Below are positions 26,895 to 35,391 of a DNA stretch of 64,000 bases, piece by piece (within the stretch, counting starts at the first letter, position 1; each line of letters opens with the position of its first letter). The notes beneath the pieces were generated by a model that saw only the letters and a list, made by a program, of their open reading frames with translations, was not told the DNA's origin and searched no databases. The stretch spans positions 1-64,000 of the forward strand of contig NZ_JANFXK010000006.1 in the NCBI RefSeq assembly GCF_024459955.1. Direction: 5' to 3'. The stretch is from Anaerovorax odorimutans. GTDB taxonomy: Bacteria; Bacillota; Clostridia; Peptostreptococcales; Anaerovoracaceae. The position numbers were made by a program, and so were the translations under genes.

Positions 26895-27761
26895 TTGGAG
26901 AAAAAGAAAGAACTAAAGGATTTAAATTTACTGGATCGATTTTTGTTTGCCGAAGCCGTGGAGGACCCGGAGATTCTACAGGATATGCTGGAGATCATTC
27001 TGGGAAGGGACGTGGTGCTGAAACACCTGCCCCAGACCGAGAAGGAAGGCCGCCGGGCGGCCTGGAGCCGTCAAATCCGCATGGACGTGTGGGCTATGGA
27101 TGAAGATGAAGCCATCTACGACACGGAGGTACAGAAGAAAAACACTTACAACCTGCCCAGACGAACCCGTCTGTATAACGGACTCATCGACAGCAAGCTG
27201 CTGGAGTCAGGGGACATCGAATACAACAGGATGAACGACGTGTACATTATCATGATCATGCCCTTTGACCTGTTCGGGCTTGGCCTGTACCGTTACACCT
27301 TCCGCATGGCCTGCCAGGAAGTGCCCGGGTTGGAACTGGACGATGGGGCTACCAGGATCTTCCTCAACACCAGAGGAACCGACCCTGCGGGTGTCAGCGA
27401 AGAGCTGATCGCCCTGTTGCGATATTTTGAAGACACGTCCAAAGAGATGGCGGAGCATTCTTCCAGCGGAAAGATTCTGAAGATGCAGAAAAAAATCGAA
27501 CAAATCCGATCCAGCGAGGAGATTGGAGTGAAATACATGAACGCATATGAGGAGAGACTGCTGGAATTGCAGGAGGCCAGAGAAGAAGGGTTGAAAGAAG
27601 GCCGGGAAGATGGGCTGCGTGAGGGCTTGGAAAAGGGGCTGCAGGAGGGGCAGAAAAAAGCAAGTAAAGCAATGGCTGCCGAATTGAAAAAACTGGGCAG
27701 ACCTCCGGAAGAGATTTCGAAGGTCACAAAGCTGAGCCTGAAAGAGATTGAGGCATTATAA
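26895..27761 (+). CDS. Rpn-family nuclease/putative transposase, distinct type
   Basis: A 288-residue member of the PD-(D/E)XK transposase-like family, in a different subgroup from the two copies at 7875 and 16416. The nuclease core is QIRMDVWAMDEDEAIYDTEV followed by QKKNTYNLPRRTRLYNGLID. The C-terminal third is a charged repeat built on EGLKEGREDGLREGLEKG, typical of the family and possibly a length-variable linker. TTG at 26895 is chosen as start because AAAGGAGA lies six bases upstream; the frame is open back to 26814 without such a site. The protein may promote recombination or be a remnant mobile nuclease. Confidence 0.85.
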   Translation: MEKKKELKDLNLLDRFLFAEAVEDPEILQDMLEIILGRDVVLKHLPQTEKEGRRAAWSRQIRMDVWAMDEDEAIYDTEVQKKNTYNLPRRTRLYNGLIDSKLLESGDIEYNRMNDVYIIMIMPFDLFGLGLYRYTFRMACQEVPGLELDDGATRIFLNTRGTDPAGVSEELIALLRYFEDTSKEMAEHSSSGKILKMQKKIEQIRSSEEIGVKYMNAYEERLLELQEAREEGLKEGREDGLREGLEKGLQEGQKKASKAMAAELKKLGRPPEEISKVTKLSLKEIEAL

Positions 27762-27864
27762 GCTATGGGACATTCTGTCTTATCCACTGAAAAAATTCCG
27801 ATGGACTATCATTTTTGGTGAATAACACTAATATGTTTCATTAAATAAACATCCTTATCTGATC

Positions 27865-28248
27865 TGCAACCACGAAGCTTTTTTGGGCACAATGGTTGCA
27901 GGACTTGCCGGCAAATTTGAAATTTGGTCGCAAACCAAAAGCTACCATTCTTTGCTTTCTGCCACATTTTTACAGAAAGCAGCATCTACCTGATTTCGCG
28001 TTATAATGCGTTAAATTGTTTCCGGATCTTTCATCAAAAATAGAAGTAAAAGCGGATCTTTTTTCAACGTTTCTTACACTTCCTGGACAAGCTGAAGTGG
28101 AAATTTCCCCAAAATAAATTCATAAAACCCGCAAACCCACATATTTTATCCGCTCTGGTCCAATTTCAAAGCGAAAAGCGCCAGGCCATTTCTTTGTCAG
28201 GACGTTCGTAAGTTATACGATATTATTCACCAATTTAACCGGCTTCGC
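27865..28248 (+). repeat. Long intergenic repeat, copy B
   Basis: Same direction and order as copy A, from TGCAACCA (27865-27872) to ACCGGCTTC. Shares GTTTCCGGATCTTTCATCAA, AAAAGCGGATCTTTTTTCAA, CCCACATATTTTATCCGCTC and AAAGCGCCAGGCCAT. It fills much of the 926-base gap between the third Rpn gene and the ykvI gene. The rest of the gap holds a hairpin at 28276-28317, a smaller hairpin (AAAAGCTTTTC/GAAAAGCTTTT near 28380-28408), an activator site and a sigma-54 promoter. Confidence 0.75.
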
Positions 28249-28275
28249 CGAGAGGTTGAATATACGTGAAACTTA

Positions 28276-28317
28276 CTCGACCTGGCTCGTAAGTTATACG
28301 ATACGAGCCACGTCGAG
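28276..28317. repeat. Strong hairpin
   Basis: CTCGACcTGGCTCGTA pairs with TACGAGCCAcGTCGAG with one mismatch, around about ten bases. The loop word GTAAGTTATACGAT also occurs at the end of repeat copy B, so this may be a rearranged repeat end. No T-run follows. Confidence 0.6.
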
Positions 28318-28459
28318 CATCTTTCACTTATTCTGCACCTTACAGCAATGCCGGTGCTTCTGTAAGATAAAAAATAGTAAAAGCTTTTCGCCATGATGAA
28401 AAGCTTTTAGCAGACTCAAAACAGCTTTAACTAGGAAGGTTAAGCTGTTCTTTTTTTGG

Positions 28460-28475
28460 GGTGCATTTTTGCAAC
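28460..28475. promoter_or_regulatory. Candidate activator site (GCATTTTTG family), before the ykvI/opine dehydrogenase operon
   Basis: GGTGCATTTTTGCAAC, about 140 bases before the -24 box at 28612. It agrees with the site at 22081 in 14 of 16 bases and the similarity goes on into a nearby TTGTA. Confidence 0.6.
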
Positions 28476-28611
28476 GATTGTAGAACTGCAAAGAAATAGA
28501 ACGGAAAAGCAAATTTTCAATTATAAATACAAAAAAATGTAATTGGCCAAAACTGTGTAAATTTAAGGGGTTAGCGGGAGTTTTCAGAAAATAAATTCTA
28601 TTTTGCCCTGT

Positions 28612-28626
28612 TGGCATATGAATTGC
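28612..28626 (+). promoter_or_regulatory. Sigma-54 promoter of the ykvI/opine dehydrogenase operon
   Basis: TGGCATATGAATTGC fits TGGCAY-N5-TTGC. The start would fall near 28638, 50 bases before the ATG, which has AAGAAAGGAAA in front. Confidence 0.85.
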
Positions 28627-28687
28627 GCTTATTACTTAATGTAATCGTTATTTTATATTTTCATTACATTTAAGAAAGGAAAACGCA

Positions 28688-29827
28688 ATGTTAAAGATCG
28701 GAAAAAACGAAGTTCGCATCAGCATGGTCATCAAGCTTGCGGGTGCATTCTGTGCATTCCTCATCGGAGCAGGATTTGCCACAGGACAGGAAATCATGCA
28801 GTACTTTACAAACTATGGGCTTACAAAGGGTATCGGTGTTATGATCGTCAACTGCATACTCGGGGCCTGGACAGCTGCGGCAATTATGAATCTGGGGAAT
28901 GAGTCCAAGGACGAACAGGGGCTGAATTCCTACAAAAACTTGTGCGGAAAATACGTAGGCGCATTCTTATCCTGGTTTATTCCCATTTTCATGTTCCTGA
29001 CTCTGGTAATCATGATCGCGGGATTCGGCTCAACGCTCAGTCAGCTGTTCGGAACGCCCAACTGGGTAGGATGCCTGGTTTTCGCAGTTGTTGTAACAGC
29101 AGTAGTGTTATTGGGCCTTGCAAGAGTAATTGATACCATCGGTTTCATAGGACCGGCAATTATTATCGTAACCATGATTATGGCCATCGGCGTACTGGCA
29201 ACCAAGGGAATTGATATTGCCAATTGGCAGAATTACATTACCACCCACGACGTTCTGCTGGCTTCCGGCAGCTGGTTCATGTCCGGCGTACTCTATGCGC
29301 TGTGGAACATTGTAATGTGCCTGCCCTTCATGTCCGCGATGGGTTCCAAAGCAAGAAACAAGACAGAGGTTATTACCGGAACTATTTTAGGAAATGTGTT
29401 ATTCACAATCGGAACCCTGTTCCTGGTACTGGCAGAAGGTTCACAGATTGATATTGTAGGAGAAATGTCAATTCCGGCATTATCCATGGCGCAGGAATTA
29501 TCTCCGGTATTCGGCGTTATTTACGCAGTCATTCTTATTCTGGCGATCTTCACAACAGCAGTACCTCTCATGTGGTCGGTAGCCTCACGTCTGGCAAAGG
29601 AAAAGACCGTAAAGTTCGCCATTATTTGTTTAATTATCGCAGCATTGGGCTTCTTCGGAGGACAGCTGCCGTTTGAACAGCTCATTAATTACATTTATCC
29701 GCTGATCGGGTATGTTGGCTTTATTGAGTTTGCGTTCATCATCTGGAGAGATATCAAACTAATTCGGGGGATCAAATCAGGAGATCCGCTTCCTGAACCG
29801 AAAGACGAAGTGAAACAAGCAAAATAG
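28688..29827 (+). CDS. YkvI-family membrane transporter (copy 1)
   Basis: A 379-residue protein with ten to eleven membrane segments, of the YkvI family in the amino acid/polyamine/organocation superfamily. The first helix has AFLIGAGFATGQEIMQYF; this glycine-rich break with GFATGQE is a hallmark shared with copy 2 at 32532. Substrates of the family are not well known. It is followed 36 bases later by an opine dehydrogenase gene under the same sigma-54 promoter, so import of an opine or related N-substituted amino acid is a fair guess. The C-terminal tail is charged and cytoplasmic. Confidence 0.88.
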   Translation: MLKIGKNEVRISMVIKLAGAFCAFLIGAGFATGQEIMQYFTNYGLTKGIGVMIVNCILGAWTAAAIMNLGNESKDEQGLNSYKNLCGKYVGAFLSWFIPIFMFLTLVIMIAGFGSTLSQLFGTPNWVGCLVFAVVVTAVVLLGLARVIDTIGFIGPAIIIVTMIMAIGVLATKGIDIANWQNYITTHDVLLASGSWFMSGVLYALWNIVMCLPFMSAMGSKARNKTEVITGTILGNVLFTIGTLFLVLAEGSQIDIVGEMSIPALSMAQELSPVFGVIYAVILILAIFTTAVPLMWSVASRLAKEKTVKFAIICLIIAALGFFGGQLPFEQLINYIYPLIGYVGFIEFAFIIWRDIKLIRGIKSGDPLPEPKDEVKQAK

Positions 29828-29863
29828 GGATCAAATGAAATTGTATCGTTAGGAGGAACGCAA

Positions 29864-30964
29864 ATGAACAAAATGACAGTGGCTGTCTTAGGCGGCGGAA
29901 ACGGAGCCCATGCCCTTGCTGTTGATTTGACCAACAGAGGCTATTCCGTAAATTTATATGAAATGCCAAGATTCAAGCAGAATATGAAAAAGGTTTTTGA
30001 AACAAAAACCATTACATCCATCGGCGTAATTCAGGGAACTTTTGAAATGAACATGGTTACGGACGACATAGAAGAAGCGATTAAGGATGTCAAATACATT
30101 GTTATACTGACTCCGGCCTTCGCTCACACCGACTATGCCCGGCTGCTGAAAGGAAAGGTTACGGCTGACCAGGTAATCGTGACCATCCCGGGAGCTTTTG
30201 CTTCACTTAAGATTAAGAACATAATCGGCGACGATCCCTGCCCGGTGCTGGTCGATGCCAACAATCTGATGTATGACGTAAGACTGGTGGAACAGGGTAA
30301 AGTAAACATTCTGGAGCTTGATAAAATAGAGTTGGGATTTTTGCCCACCGCCGCAGAAGCGGAATTAATGCCCGAGCTCAACGATATGTTCGATATCTGC
30401 GGTACGTTTCACGATGTTTTGGAGTGTGGGCTGGCCCTTGTAAATCCGGCGCTGCACAGCGGAGCCTGCATTCTCAACGCTGGTCCGATCGAATATGTAA
30501 ACAATGACTTTTACCTGTACGAACACGGGCTGACGCCTTCGGCGATAAAGGTCAGCGTAAGTCTCGACAGGGAAAGAAAGGCCGTGGCCAAAGTGTTCGG
30601 GTATGAAGTCAACCCCTTCCACTGCTTCCCCAACATCCGGCATATCGAAGAACGGGGAGAAGAGTATGAATGGCAGGATCTGTACAGAGCGGCCCACGGG
30701 GACATCGGCTTGACACCGATACAGGGACCCAACGACATTTTCAGCAGATATTTAACGGAAGATGCGCCGTGCGGACTCGTTCCCTGGTCCAATATCGCAA
30801 AAGCGGTGGGAATATCCACACCTACCATTGATTCCATTGTAAACCTGTACTCTGTTTTCCACGAAATCGACTGGTGGGAGGAGGGCGTTACCCTGGACGA
30901 CCTGGGCTTTACCGGTTTAACCAGAGATCAGATTAAGAAATATTGTGAAACCGGAGAAAAATAG
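29864..30964 (+). CDS. Opine (octopine/nopaline-type) dehydrogenase
   Basis: A 366-residue NAD(P)-dependent dehydrogenase of the octopine/nopaline family. The dinucleotide motif GGGNGAHA is at residues 10-17; the C-terminal domain has Asn194 and His198 in NPALHSG, the conserved pair that holds the substrate carboxylate and serves catalysis. Such enzymes join an amino acid and a 2-oxo acid to an N-carboxyalkyl amino acid (opine), or split it with NAD. In a catabolic operon with a transporter, splitting is more likely here; an opine of glycine such as strombine would give glycine for glycine reductase. That substrate is inferred only from context. AGGAGGA precedes the ATG. Confidence 0.88.
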   Translation: MNKMTVAVLGGGNGAHALAVDLTNRGYSVNLYEMPRFKQNMKKVFETKTITSIGVIQGTFEMNMVTDDIEEAIKDVKYIVILTPAFAHTDYARLLKGKVTADQVIVTIPGAFASLKIKNIIGDDPCPVLVDANNLMYDVRLVEQGKVNILELDKIELGFLPTAAEAELMPELNDMFDICGTFHDVLECGLALVNPALHSGACILNAGPIEYVNNDFYLYEHGLTPSAIKVSVSLDRERKAVAKVFGYEVNPFHCFPNIRHIEERGEEYEWQDLYRAAHGDIGLTPIQGPNDIFSRYLTEDAPCGLVPWSNIAKAVGISTPTIDSIVNLYSVFHEIDWWEEGVTLDDLGFTGLTRDQIKKYCETGEK

Positions 30965-31001
30965 GCTCTTGAAAATTTAATCAGGTTAAACAGCAGATGA
31001 T

Positions 31002-31053
31002 AAGAGGCTGGCACACGAGGTAACGGATAAGGTACCTGTGGCCGGCCTCTTTT
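31002..31053 (+). terminator. Terminator after the opine dehydrogenase gene
   Basis: AAGAGGCTGGC pairs with GCCGGCCTCTT through an inner stem containing GAGGTA/TACCT, followed by TTTT. Confidence 0.75.
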
Positions 31054-31108
31054 GCTGCTCGGGGCAGGTGCCAACAATATAAAATATAAATAATAAAAAT
31101 CCTGTAGT

Positions 31109-31136
31109 TTGAAAAAAATAATACTTATGCTATAAT
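31109..31136 (+). promoter_or_regulatory. Sigma-70-type promoter of the pucR-like gene
   Basis: TTGAAA and a consensus TATAAT (31131-31136) 16 bases apart; the ATG lies 60 bases further on. Confidence 0.65.
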
Positions 31137-31197
31137 CATTTTATTTCAAATGGAAAGGAGTTTCATATAACGTAAAAGATTATATGGAAAGGCACAT

Positions 31198-32400
31198 ATG
31201 ATTACTGTAAAAAGAATACTAAAGGATGAATTGTTTGAGGATTTTAAACTTGTTGCAGGTGAAAAGGGCTTAAATAATATTGTGACAGGCAATGCAATCT
31301 TTGATTGGGAAACTCCTGAGGAAATCAAAAAGACTTTCAAGAAAGGCGACTTTGTCATAACAACACTGAGAAAAGCGAAAGAGGATAAAAAACTTACGGA
31401 AGAATGCGTCAAAACTCTTTTTTATATGAGGGTCTCAGCGATTGCGGTCAGAAGCATATATTACGATGAAATCCCGGAAAATATTAGAACCAATGCAGAT
31501 GCCTTCGGTGTGCCGATTTTTTTGTTTAAAAAAGGATACACAGAAGACATCATTTATTTTATAAGAAAAAAGATTGCCGAGGATGCCAATAAACGGTTTG
31601 CTGCCAGACTGGCGCGTGAGCTGTTGGGCGATGTGCAAAATAAGGAACTGGTTCATGATTTTATCGAGCAAAATGGAATGCGCATATACAAAAATCTCAT
31701 TTGCATCTATTGCTGCGGTTTGATTGTTGGAAACAAAGAGCTTTATGAGGACTGGCGCATGGAAGAGGATATTGTTCGGATTGTCTCAGAAAAGGAATCG
31801 GATAATGCCGATTATTCAACCATAAAAGCAGGAAACGGAATTTTAATCACTTATTCTTATGCGGAGGGAGAAGTAGATAAAAAGGGAACTTCAGCGGCTA
31901 TTTCCGATTTGCTAAAACAGCTGGAAGAGCTGAAGGCGTTCCATATAGGCGTCAGTAGAAACTATACAAACCGCAATGCAATCAGTGAAGCGATGAAAGA
32001 AAGTATCTTTGCCAATATAAGCAGCAGGATTGATAATGAAACAATACGTTCCTTTGATGCCATAGGAGCCGATAAATTATTGATACCAATACAGAACAAT
32101 CCCTGTGTTGTTAAAAGCTATGAGGAAAAAATCGATCTGATAACACAATACGACAGCAGACATAATTCTTTCATGTTTAAAACTCTGCTCACTTTCGTTG
32201 AAAGCAACGGAAGTATAAAGCTCACCAGTCAAAAAATGTTCCAGCATGAAAATACAATTCGCTACCGGATAGATCGCATTAAAAAAATGTTTGCCATGGA
32301 AGACTCAGAAAGCTACTATATAGAAATGTATATAATTGTGAGATTATATAAAATAAAAAAATGTATCAGAGAGATGTTGATAGAGAATGATGATATATAA
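31198..32400 (+). CDS. PucR-family transcriptional regulator
   Basis: A 400-residue regulator with an N-terminal PucR-type domain (about 1-125, starting MITVKRILKDELFEDFKLVA) and a C-terminal HTH_30 (KLTSQKMFQHENTIRYRIDR). Members often switch on purine or amino acid use genes in answer to a substrate. It is followed by ykvI copy 2 and a D-threonine-aldolase-like gene; a perfect palindrome between the genes (32418-32433) is a likely binding site. That operon has no sigma-54 promoter, unlike the other catabolic units here. GGAAAGG stands before the ATG. Confidence 0.9.
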   Translation: MITVKRILKDELFEDFKLVAGEKGLNNIVTGNAIFDWETPEEIKKTFKKGDFVITTLRKAKEDKKLTEECVKTLFYMRVSAIAVRSIYYDEIPENIRTNADAFGVPIFLFKKGYTEDIIYFIRKKIAEDANKRFAARLARELLGDVQNKELVHDFIEQNGMRIYKNLICIYCCGLIVGNKELYEDWRMEEDIVRIVSEKESDNADYSTIKAGNGILITYSYAEGEVDKKGTSAAISDLLKQLEELKAFHIGVSRNYTNRNAISEAMKESIFANISSRIDNETIRSFDAIGADKLLIPIQNNPCVVKSYEEKIDLITQYDSRHNSFMFKTLLTFVESNGSIKLTSQKMFQHENTIRYRIDRIKKMFAMEDSESYYIEMYIIVRLYKIKKCIREMLIENDDI

Positions 32401-32417
32401 TTTGCTATGAAGAATCT

Positions 32418-32433
32418 TTGTAGGAACCTACAA
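32418..32433. promoter_or_regulatory. Palindromic candidate operator
   Basis: TTGTAGGAACCTACAA is a perfect 16-base palindrome 18 bases after the pucR-like stop and 98 bases before the ykvI copy 2 start. A half site, CTGTAG, lies near the pucR-like promoter at 31102. Confidence 0.6.
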
Positions 32434-32531
32434 TAAAACACTAATTTTTTTGAAATTTCATACAATTGTCCCGATATCACTGCTGTTATATGATTTAGAC
32501 AAACAAAATGAACTTTGAAAGGAGGAATTCG

Positions 32532-33659
32532 ATGAACAAAAAAACCAGTGTTCCAGCAGCAGTCAAAGTCGGTGTATTAGGAATTGCGGCGCCGTTTATC
32601 GGAATGCAGGTAGGAGCGGGATTTGCTTCCGGTCAGGAGCTGATGTCTTTTTTCGGCAATTTTGGAACTAAAGGTCTGATCGGAATTGTGATTGTCGGTT
32701 TCGGTTATTTCATGCTTGGGGTCATGGGCGCGCTTACCGCCAGGAGAATGGATTCTCCGTATTATGACGCGGTCTTTGCCCCAAAGAACAATAAATATTT
32801 CAGATGGTTTTCCAATGCGGTTATAATCTTTCTCGGATTGTTTGGGTGTCTGCCAATCATGTATGCGGCGGGAGCATCCATACTGGAAATGCAGTTTGGC
32901 ATCCCAACGATCATCGGCTCTGTTTTTATGGCTGTTATTACGTTACTGTCTGTCATGTTTGGCACCCGGGGATTTGTCAACAGTCTCAGTATTGCGGTGC
33001 CGATTCTTGTCGTATCGTCTGTAATAATTTGCATCTATCTTCTTTTTAATCCGGTGGATACGTCCGCGGAGTTTAACCCGGTATCGACGAACGGTCTTCT
33101 GCAGAACTGGTTCCTTTCCGCGTTGCTCTACCTTTCCTACAACATGCTCTGCGGCATTGCGGTTGTAGCACCTCTGGGACCTTTGGCAAAGAACGACAGG
33201 ACCATTATCTGGGGTTCTCTGATCGCCGGAGCAACAGTATGTATCATGGCAATTATTTGCTGTAAAGCCATTATGGAAAATTACAATCTTGTAAAAGATG
33301 TGGATATGCCAACGGCTGTTATGGCTCAAAACTTATCTCCCGTGGCAGGAGCGGTGTATGCGATTGCCCTTTTCCTGGCAGTTTATACAACGGCGGCGGC
33401 CAGTCTCTTTGCACTGGACATACAACTGAACAGACTGAAGGATTCGAAAATCAATATAAAAATGAGCAAACCCGTTATGCTCGTTATTATTACCATCGTC
33501 GCTTATCTGTGCAGCTATGGCGGCTTTGTCGGTCTTGTAAACTTCCTGTATCCATTTACCGGATATTTCGGATTTGTGATATTGGCCGGCCTTCTCTACA
33601 ATTTCTTTACCGTTACCATTAAAACAAAAAAAGCAGGGCCAGACAAGCTTGACGTATAG
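32532..33659 (+). CDS. YkvI-family membrane transporter (copy 2)
   Basis: A 375-residue transporter of the same family as the one at 28688, with about ten to eleven membrane segments and QVGAGFASGQELMSFFGNFG in the first helix. The two are diverged paralogues. ATG 32532 has AAAGGAGGAATT in front; an upstream ATG at 32508 lacks one. The D-threonine-aldolase-like gene begins 19 bases after its stop, so the pair should import and break down one amino acid, under PucR-type control. Confidence 0.88.
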   Translation: MNKKTSVPAAVKVGVLGIAAPFIGMQVGAGFASGQELMSFFGNFGTKGLIGIVIVGFGYFMLGVMGALTARRMDSPYYDAVFAPKNNKYFRWFSNAVIIFLGLFGCLPIMYAAGASILEMQFGIPTIIGSVFMAVITLLSVMFGTRGFVNSLSIAVPILVVSSVIICIYLLFNPVDTSAEFNPVSTNGLLQNWFLSALLYLSYNMLCGIAVVAPLGPLAKNDRTIIWGSLIAGATVCIMAIICCKAIMENYNLVKDVDMPTAVMAQNLSPVAGAVYAIALFLAVYTTAAASLFALDIQLNRLKDSKINIKMSKPVMLVIITIVAYLCSYGGFVGLVNFLYPFTGYFGFVILAGLLYNFFTVTIKTKKAGPDKLDV

Positions 33660-33678
33660 AAAGGGGTGCTGAAATAAA

Positions 33679-34788
33679 ATGTTAATCAGCGAAAGTTATG
33701 TAGGCAAACACTACCAGGAACTACCGGATCCGTGTCTTATCGTTGATTTGGATAAGCTGGACTACAATATAAACTTAATGCAGGACTATATCAGTCATAA
33801 CACGTCCTGCGTGCTGCGGCCCCATATTAAGACCCATAAATGTCCGGCTATCGCCAATATGCAGATCGCTGCCGGCGCCGCAGGTATAACGTGTGCCAAG
33901 ATAGGGGAAGCGGAAGTCATGGCAATGTCCGGTATTAAAAACATACTGATTGCCAATCAGATTGTTTCGGAACCTAAGATCAAGGTTCTCGCCGGCCTGA
34001 ACCGATACAGTGAAGTGATGGTGTGCGTGGATCAGAAAAAAAATATCGATGACCTGGATTATTGGGCGGGGGCCTTTGGCGCTAAAATTCCTGTCCTGGT
34101 GGAACTGGATATCGTTCAGGACCGGTGCGGCGTCAGAACCGCCGAAGAAACTTTAGAATTAGCCAGGTATGTGTGCCAGAAAACCAATTTAATCTTTAAA
34201 GGAATGCAGGCATATGAAGGGAGATTTCCGGATGACTGTTTTTCAGAAGAGAGCAAGAAAGCATTCTCAAAGGAAACGACAGGCTTTGCGACAGAGGTAA
34301 AAAAATATCTGGAAGATTCAGGAATTCAAGTGGACATCCTTTCCGGGGTCAGCACCAGTACGGTAAAATATGCGACGCAGATTCCGCAGGGGATGACCGA
34401 GGTTCAGGCAGGGTCCTATGTTTTCATGGAAAGCGCTTACGATCCGGAGGTGATTGGATTGCCCTTTAAGCAGAGCTTGTACATAGTGACGAAAATCTGC
34501 AGCATCTATGGCGATAGAATCGTCTTGACGGCAGGGGAAAAGTCGATCACCAACGACCAGGGCAAACCTCTTTTGCTGGATGACCCCCAGACAGGGATGG
34601 ATTTGAATGAAGAACATTGTCTGGTAGATATGACTGAAAAACTAAAAGACTGTGCGGTTGGCGATACGATGCTGGTGATACCGAGTCACTGCTGCACAAC
34701 CGTCAATTTGCACGACAACCTCTTTGGCGTAAGAAACGGTATCGTTGAAGCTGTATGGCCCGTCTGCGCCAGAGGACGTTCCTATTAA
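33679..34788 (+). CDS. D-threonine aldolase/D-serine dehydratase-like PLP enzyme
   Basis: A 369-residue fold-type III PLP enzyme of the DSD1/D-threonine aldolase family. The PLP Lys is K51 in RPHIKTHKCP; the C-terminal metal site shows His337 and Cys339 in IPSHCCTTVNLHD. Members either split D-3-hydroxy amino acids to glycine and an aldehyde or dehydrate D-serine to pyruvate. Either would feed this cell: glycine for glycine reductase, or pyruvate. Which of the two cannot be read from the sequence. It is the last gene of the unit; a terminator follows. Confidence 0.87.
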   Translation: MLISESYVGKHYQELPDPCLIVDLDKLDYNINLMQDYISHNTSCVLRPHIKTHKCPAIANMQIAAGAAGITCAKIGEAEVMAMSGIKNILIANQIVSEPKIKVLAGLNRYSEVMVCVDQKKNIDDLDYWAGAFGAKIPVLVELDIVQDRCGVRTAEETLELARYVCQKTNLIFKGMQAYEGRFPDDCFSEESKKAFSKETTGFATEVKKYLEDSGIQVDILSGVSTSTVKYATQIPQGMTEVQAGSYVFMESAYDPEVIGLPFKQSLYIVTKICSIYGDRIVLTAGEKSITNDQGKPLLLDDPQTGMDLNEEHCLVDMTEKLKDCAVGDTMLVIPSHCCTTVNLHDNLFGVRNGIVEAVWPVCARGRSY

Positions 34789-34805
34789 ACTATTTTTGAT
34801 TAACA

Positions 34806-34837
34806 GAGCAGGAGGTATTTTACCTTCTGCTTTTTTG
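34806..34837 (+). terminator. Intrinsic terminator
   Basis: AGCAGGAGGTA and TACCTTCTGCT pair around TTT, with six T after. Confidence 0.88.
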
Positions 34838-34885
34838 TGTTCCATAGAGCGGCGGCGGATAAGACGGAGCTGTATTCTGCTAAAA

Positions 34886-34901
34886 GGTGCAAAAACGCAC
34901 C
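34886..34901. promoter_or_regulatory. Candidate activator site (GCATTTTTG family), before grdX
   Basis: GGTGCAAAAACGCACC; on the other strand GGTGCGTTTTTGCACC, a more symmetric form of the sites at 22081 and 28460. It lies about 250 bases before the first sigma-54 promoter of the grd operon. In the 603-base gap 34789-35391 I see no gene, only this site, the terminator, the two promoters and a structured stretch. Confidence 0.55.
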
Positions 34902-35146
34902 CGTTGCGATAGCGCAATAACAAATGGGTTCGAACAACCGGAAATTGCCTGTTTTTTAACCATATAAGTAAGCGCCGATACAAATTTTTTTCAAACCACT
35001 CAAATGGAATTTTCTAAAAAGAAATCCGCCGCATTGCTATAAGGGTTGGAATGTGGAACCTCGAGAGAGCCGGCGGAAAACCCGCGGTCAAGCATTTCCA
35101 ATAATTATAAAGGAACTGCGATATATTGATAATACAAATCAGAAAA

Positions 35147-35162
35147 TGGCACAGGACTTGCT
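35147..35162 (+). promoter_or_regulatory. Sigma-54 promoter P1 of the grd operon
   Basis: TGGCACAGGACTTGCT has a consensus -24 box and TTGC at the right distance. The start would fall near 35174. Confidence 0.82.
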
Positions 35163-35304
35163 AATAATATTAATGCAAGGCCGTTAGACACAAGGAGCAG
35201 CGCCCCGCACAGGAACTCCTCGATTTTGAGCAGGTTCGATCAAAAATGCGCAGGCCGCCGAGTGCCAGTCCTGTGAAAGCTGCCATTCTTGCGGATTCAA
35301 GAAA
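35163..35304 (+). other. Structured stretch between the two grd promoters
   Basis: CACAGGA near 35207 pairs with TCCTGTG near 35270 across a GC-rich stretch, and ATTTTGA pairs with TCAAAAAT inside it. CAAAAATGCGCA (35241-35252) is, on the other strand, another GCATTTTTG word, about 60 bases before P2. It could be an activator site for P2 or a leader RNA of P1. I looked for a glycine riboswitch and did not find its conserved core. Confidence 0.4.
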
Positions 35305-35320
35305 TGGCACTATATTTGCA
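35305..35320 (+). promoter_or_regulatory. Sigma-54 promoter P2 of the grd operon
   Basis: TGGCACTATATTTGCA matches the consensus exactly. Its start near 35331 rules out the ATG at 35329 as the grdX start and favours 35392. Confidence 0.88.
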
Positions 35321-35391
35321 TTAACATAATGAAGAAAGCAATTGACCCATGTACAGATGCAAAATACATAAGGCAGGTGAAAGAAAAGCCC

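Noticed and set aside
35163-35304. Possible glycine riboswitch before grdX
   Set aside because: The location would fit, but I could not find the conserved core or the paired aptamers; the stretch fits better as promoter-linked DNA.
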